Under the pieces are notes generated by a model, which searched no databases, was not told the DNA's origin, and was given only the letters and a program-made list of their open reading frames with translations. Shown piece by piece: positions 15,361 to 17,402 of a stretch of DNA of 17,402 bases. The translations under genes were made by a program, and so were the position numbers. The first letter of the stretch is position 1. Each line of letters opens with the position of its first letter. This DNA comes from BMS3Bbin07 sp036244995 (GTDB lineage: Bacteria > Nitrospirota > Thermodesulfovibrionia > Thermodesulfovibrionales > JdFR-85), in contig BTTF01000047.1 of the NCBI GenBank assembly GCA_036244995.1, forward strand, positions 1 to 17,402. Direction: 5' to 3'.

Positions 15361-16773
15361 ATGAACATATCTACAATCGGACCGCTTCTGCCCGAGATTA
15401 TCATGGCAGCTTCCGCCCTCCTGGTTCTCCTGGTTGAGCTTGTTATACACAAAAAGGAGACGGTCGGGCTCCTGACCATTGTATCTGTTGCCATTGTGGC
15501 CTACTATATCCCTCAGTCTTTTGGCAAGGCATTCGGGGGGATGTTTATATCAGACGGCTACAGCGTTTTTTTTAAATTTATATTCTTCATAAATCTGATC
15601 CTTACCGTCCTGCTTTCAATGAGATATCTTGTGATTGAGAAGGCAAATCACGGCGAGTATTATGCCCTTATCATGTTTTCAACCCTTGGGATGATGATAA
15701 TGGCCTCTGCAGGTGACCTGATAGTGCTGTATCTGGGACTTGAATTAATGGCCCTCAGCACCTATGTCCTTGCGGGCTTTATCCGTCATGATATAAGGAG
15801 TAATGAGGCTGCCCTCAAGTATTTCCTGCTTGGTGCGTTTTCATCTGCCCTGCTCCTTTACGGAATAACGATGATTTACGGGCTGACGGGTACAACGGAT
15901 ATCTCTCTCATAGGGGCAGCGGTGGCGGAGAAGGGGCTTAACATCCCCATGTTCCTGGCAATCATATTCCTTATGGTTGCCTTTGGGTTCAAGATAGCCC
16001 TTGCCCCATTTCATATGTGGGCTCCGGATGTATACGAGGGAGCGCCGACATCTATCACTGCCTTTATGTCTGTAGGGCCAAAGGCTGCCGGGTTTGCAGC
16101 GTTCGGGAGGGTCTTTTTGACGGGCTTTGGCCCGCTTAGTGCAGACTGGACCGGCATATTGATTGTTTTAAGCATACTGACAATGGCGGTTGGTAATATA
16201 ATAGCCATACAGCAGAGCAACATAAAGAGGATGCTTGCCTACTCCTCGGTGGCACATGCAGGGTATGCTGTTCTTGGGATTATTGTAGGCGGTATAGAGG
16301 GCGTCGCTGCCATGATGAATTATCTCTTCATTTATGGTTTTATGAATATAGGTGCCTTTGCAGTTGTTATAATGCTCAGGAGTAAGGGGTTCCGGGGAGA
16401 GGAGCTTGAGGATTATAAGGGGCTTGCCAGGACCCACCCCCTTGCAGCTGCCATGATGCTTGTATTCATGTTTTCTCTTGCAGGGATTCCGCCGACAGCC
16501 GGGTTTATCGGCAAGTTTTATCTCTTTAAGGCCGTTATTGGTGCCGGGTATATATGGCTTGCGGTAGTTGCCGTCATATTCAGTGCGATTTCTGCTTACT
16601 TCTATCTCAGGGTAGTAATGCATATGTATATGCTTGAGCCTGAAGGGGAAGCTGTTACCCTTTCCCTCTCTCCTTCCCTTGGTCTTGCACTCCTTATAAC
16701 CACACTTGCGGTTATATTTATAGGTATCTATCCCTCTCCATTACTCTCCTTTGCCCGTCTGGCAGCAGGTTGA
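15361..16773 (+). CDS. nuoN: NADH-quinone oxidoreductase subunit N (antiporter-like)
   Basis: A 470-residue proton-pumping subunit. Glu128 (LGLELMALSTYVLAG), Lys153 (AALKYFLLGAF), Lys211 (FKIALAPFHMWAPDVYEGAPTS in pieces) and Lys241 (GPKAAGF) match the conserved charged residues of the channel (Glu133, Lys158, Lys217, Lys247 in E. coli). AGGAGG at 15347-15352 lies 8 bases upstream of ATG 15361, inside the end of nuoM. It is the last gene of the operon; a weak terminator-like element follows within 70 bases. Confidence 0.97.
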   Translation: MNISTIGPLLPEIIMAASALLVLLVELVIHKKETVGLLTIVSVAIVAYYIPQSFGKAFGGMFISDGYSVFFKFIFFINLILTVLLSMRYLVIEKANHGEYYALIMFSTLGMMIMASAGDLIVLYLGLELMALSTYVLAGFIRHDIRSNEAALKYFLLGAFSSALLLYGITMIYGLTGTTDISLIGAAVAEKGLNIPMFLAIIFLMVAFGFKIALAPFHMWAPDVYEGAPTSITAFMSVGPKAAGFAAFGRVFLTGFGPLSADWTGILIVLSILTMAVGNIIAIQQSNIKRMLAYSSVAHAGYAVLGIIVGGIEGVAAMMNYLFIYGFMNIGAFAVVIMLRSKGFRGEELEDYKGLARTHPLAAAMMLVFMFSLAGIPPTAGFIGKFYLFKAVIGAGYIWLAVVAVIFSAISAYFYLRVVMHMYMLEPEGEAVTLSLSPSLGLALLITTLAVIFIGIYPSPLLSFARLAAG

Positions 16774-16797
16774 CAAGTAATAATTTCGGGTGCTTTT

Positions 16798-16846
16798 GCA
16801 TGATTTTATAAGAGAAGGGTAGTTTTTATATAAAATTTGCTTTTTT
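16798..16846 (+). terminator. Possible weak intrinsic terminator of the nuo operon
   Basis: GCA plus ATTTTATA (16803-16810) can pair with TATAAAAT (16829-16836) plus TGC (16838-16840), with a small internal loop, and a run of six T (16841-16846) follows directly. The stem is AT-rich and the loop is long (18 bases), so termination would be inefficient and read-through toward the rRNA gene is possible. Confidence 0.4.
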
Positions 16847-16872
16847 CTGCTAAAGTATGTTAATTTAGCTTC

Positions 16873-16899
16873 TTGACTTATTTATCTCAAGGGTATATT
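16873..16899 (+). promoter_or_regulatory. Candidate promoter for the structured RNA / rRNA operon
   Basis: TTGACT (16873-16878) resembles a -35 box. TATATT (16894-16899) is a good -10 box at 15-base spacing, or TATTCT (16896-16901) at 17. Transcription would start near 16906, just ahead of the first boxA-like word and the structured region. A second candidate, TTGACC (17201-17206) with TAGAAA (17223-17228) at 16-base spacing, lies nearer the 16S gene but is weaker and overlaps a T-run. Confidence 0.45.
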
Positions 16900-16926
16900 C
16901 TTAAATTATAAAGAGGAAGAAGTGAA

Positions 16927-16935
16927 GTTCTTTGA
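16927..16935 (+). promoter_or_regulatory. boxA-like antitermination word, copy 1
   Basis: GTTCTTTGA resembles the boxA element of rRNA leaders (GCTCTTTAA in E. coli), which loads NusB/S10 antitermination factors on RNA. The same nine bases recur at 17248-17256, close to the 16S gene. A single nine-base word is weak evidence; the recurrence in the same leader strengthens it. Confidence 0.4.
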
Positions 16936-16964
16936 AGGGTATTATCTGATGAAACTGTTCGCTT

Positions 16965-17154
16965 TCTCCGCGATACCTTAATCAGGGTTTATTAGGGGCT
17001 CGAGAGAACATCCAAGGTATGGGAGTCAGCGGTAAATGTGGTGTGCAAGGCCTGAAAGCTCTAAAAGGCTGGAGGGAAAGCCTGAAACATTTATCAAGAC
17101 ACCCACTTAGAGAAAAGCCTCAGAGGCCCAGGATTCCCGGAGGTATCGCGGGGA
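16965..17154 (+). ncRNA. Structured RNA or rRNA leader domain of unknown family
   Basis: This is the main content of the 538-base stretch between nuoN and 16S, which has no plausible gene. A closing helix of 15 bp (with two G-U pairs) joins 16965-16979 to 17140-17154. Inside it, GGG/CCC, GTC/GAC and a 9-bp helix pair 17021-17039 with 17086-17104, topped by a hairpin AGGCT (17066-17070) with AGCCT (17079-17083). GGGCTC at 16996-17001 can pair with GA(G)GCCC at 17123-17129. The interrupted rod recalls 6S RNA in outline, but I do not recognise 6S sequence, RNase P, SRP RNA or tmRNA. It may be a separate small RNA or part of the 16S leader. A weak hairpin (AGGAT 17184-17188, GTCCT 17195-17199) before a T-run at 17207-17212 could end it. 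Confidence 0.5.
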
Positions 17155-17247
17155 TCAAAAAATAAATCAATTTATCTACAAGAAGGATTTCTGTGTCCTG
17201 TTGACCTTTTTTATCCATAATGTAGAAAACTATAAGGTTTCATTATT

Positions 17248-17260
17248 GTTCTTTGAGAAC
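17248..17260 (+). promoter_or_regulatory. boxA-like antitermination word, copy 2, ahead of 16S rRNA
   Basis: GTTCTTTGAGAAC contains the same nine bases as the site at 16927 and lies about 55 bases ahead of the 16S start, where boxA words such as TGCTCTTTGAAAACT are often found in bacterial rRNA leaders. It is also a perfect inverted repeat of GTTCT and AGAAC around TTG, which may be incidental. Confidence 0.55.
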
Positions 17261-17311
17261 TAAAAAGCAGGTCCCGTTGATTTAAAGAGTAAGAAGGAAG
17301 AGCAAAGGAAA

Positions 17312-17402
17312 AAAGATGAGAGTTTGATCCTGGCTCAGAGCGAACGCTGGCGGCGTGCTTAACACATGCAAGTCGAACGGATTACGGAGTCAACTTCGGT
17401 TG
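17312..17402 (+). rRNA. rrs: 16S ribosomal RNA, 5' end (partial)
   Basis: The universal 5' landmark AGAGTTTGATCCTGGCTCAG is present at 17319-17338, followed by the conserved words GAACGCTGGCGGCGTGC and ACACATGCAAGTCGAACG. By comparison with E. coli, where GAGTTTGATC begins at position 9, the mature end falls near 17312. The gene runs off the right edge within the first variable region, so only about 90 bases are seen and the phylum cannot be fixed from them. Confidence 0.98.

Noticed and set aside
16965..17154. Firm naming of the structured region as 6S RNA (ssrS)
   Set aside because: The rod-like outline fits, but I do not see the usual conserved 6S words in the closing stem, and its position in an rRNA leader offers another explanation.

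Overview
The window carries a complete 14-gene operon for respiratory complex I (NADH:quinone oxidoreductase, nuoA to nuoN, 1838-16773, + strand). It lies between a divergently transcribed sensor histidine kinase (1-1624, - strand, 3' end cut by the window edge) and the first ~90 bases of a 16S rRNA gene (from about 17312 to the right edge). All 14 reading frames are intact and their cluster-binding and proton-channel residues are present. The locus therefore looks functional and ordinary in gene content.

The organism is a bacterium with moderate G+C and clear Shine-Dalgarno sites (AGGAGG, AAGGAG). It has separate nuoC and nuoD genes, the NADH-dehydrogenase module nuoEFG, and a kinase whose periplasmic domain has c-heme-like cysteine motifs. 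This mix suggests an anaerobic or facultative lineage such as Nitrospirota or Desulfobacterota. That placement is inference: the 16S fragment is too short for me to assign a phylum.

Layout: (1) 1-1624, sensor kinase on the minus strand; (2) 1625-1837, divergent intergenic region with a strong promoter for nuoA placed so close to the ATG that the mRNA would be essentially leaderless; (3) 1838-10148, nuoA, B, C, D, E, F, G, H; (4) 10230-16773, nuoI, J, K, L, M, N; (5) 16774-17311, a probable weak terminator, a promoter-like site, a ~190-base structured RNA or leader closed by a 15-bp helix, and two boxA-like sites; (6) the 16S rRNA start. NuoE, F and G oxidise NADH. NuoB, C, D and I carry electrons to quinone. 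NuoA, H, J, K, L, M and N form the proton-pumping membrane arm.

The main unexplained structure is non-coding. Several gaps inside the operon (A-B, D-E, F-G, K-L, L-M) are filled by short tandem repeats, mostly with a 7-base period but with a different heptamer in each gap. The A-B repeat forms a long near-perfect inverted repeat, and the K-L gap is an imperfect ~50-base duplication that includes the last codons of nuoK. Other points of note are the two heme-type motifs in the sensor kinase, the strongly formate-dehydrogenase-like NuoG with Tyr at the catalytic Sec/Cys position, and mutually exclusive helices in the structured RNA ahead of 16S. I found no CRISPR array, transposase, tRNA or phage gene.
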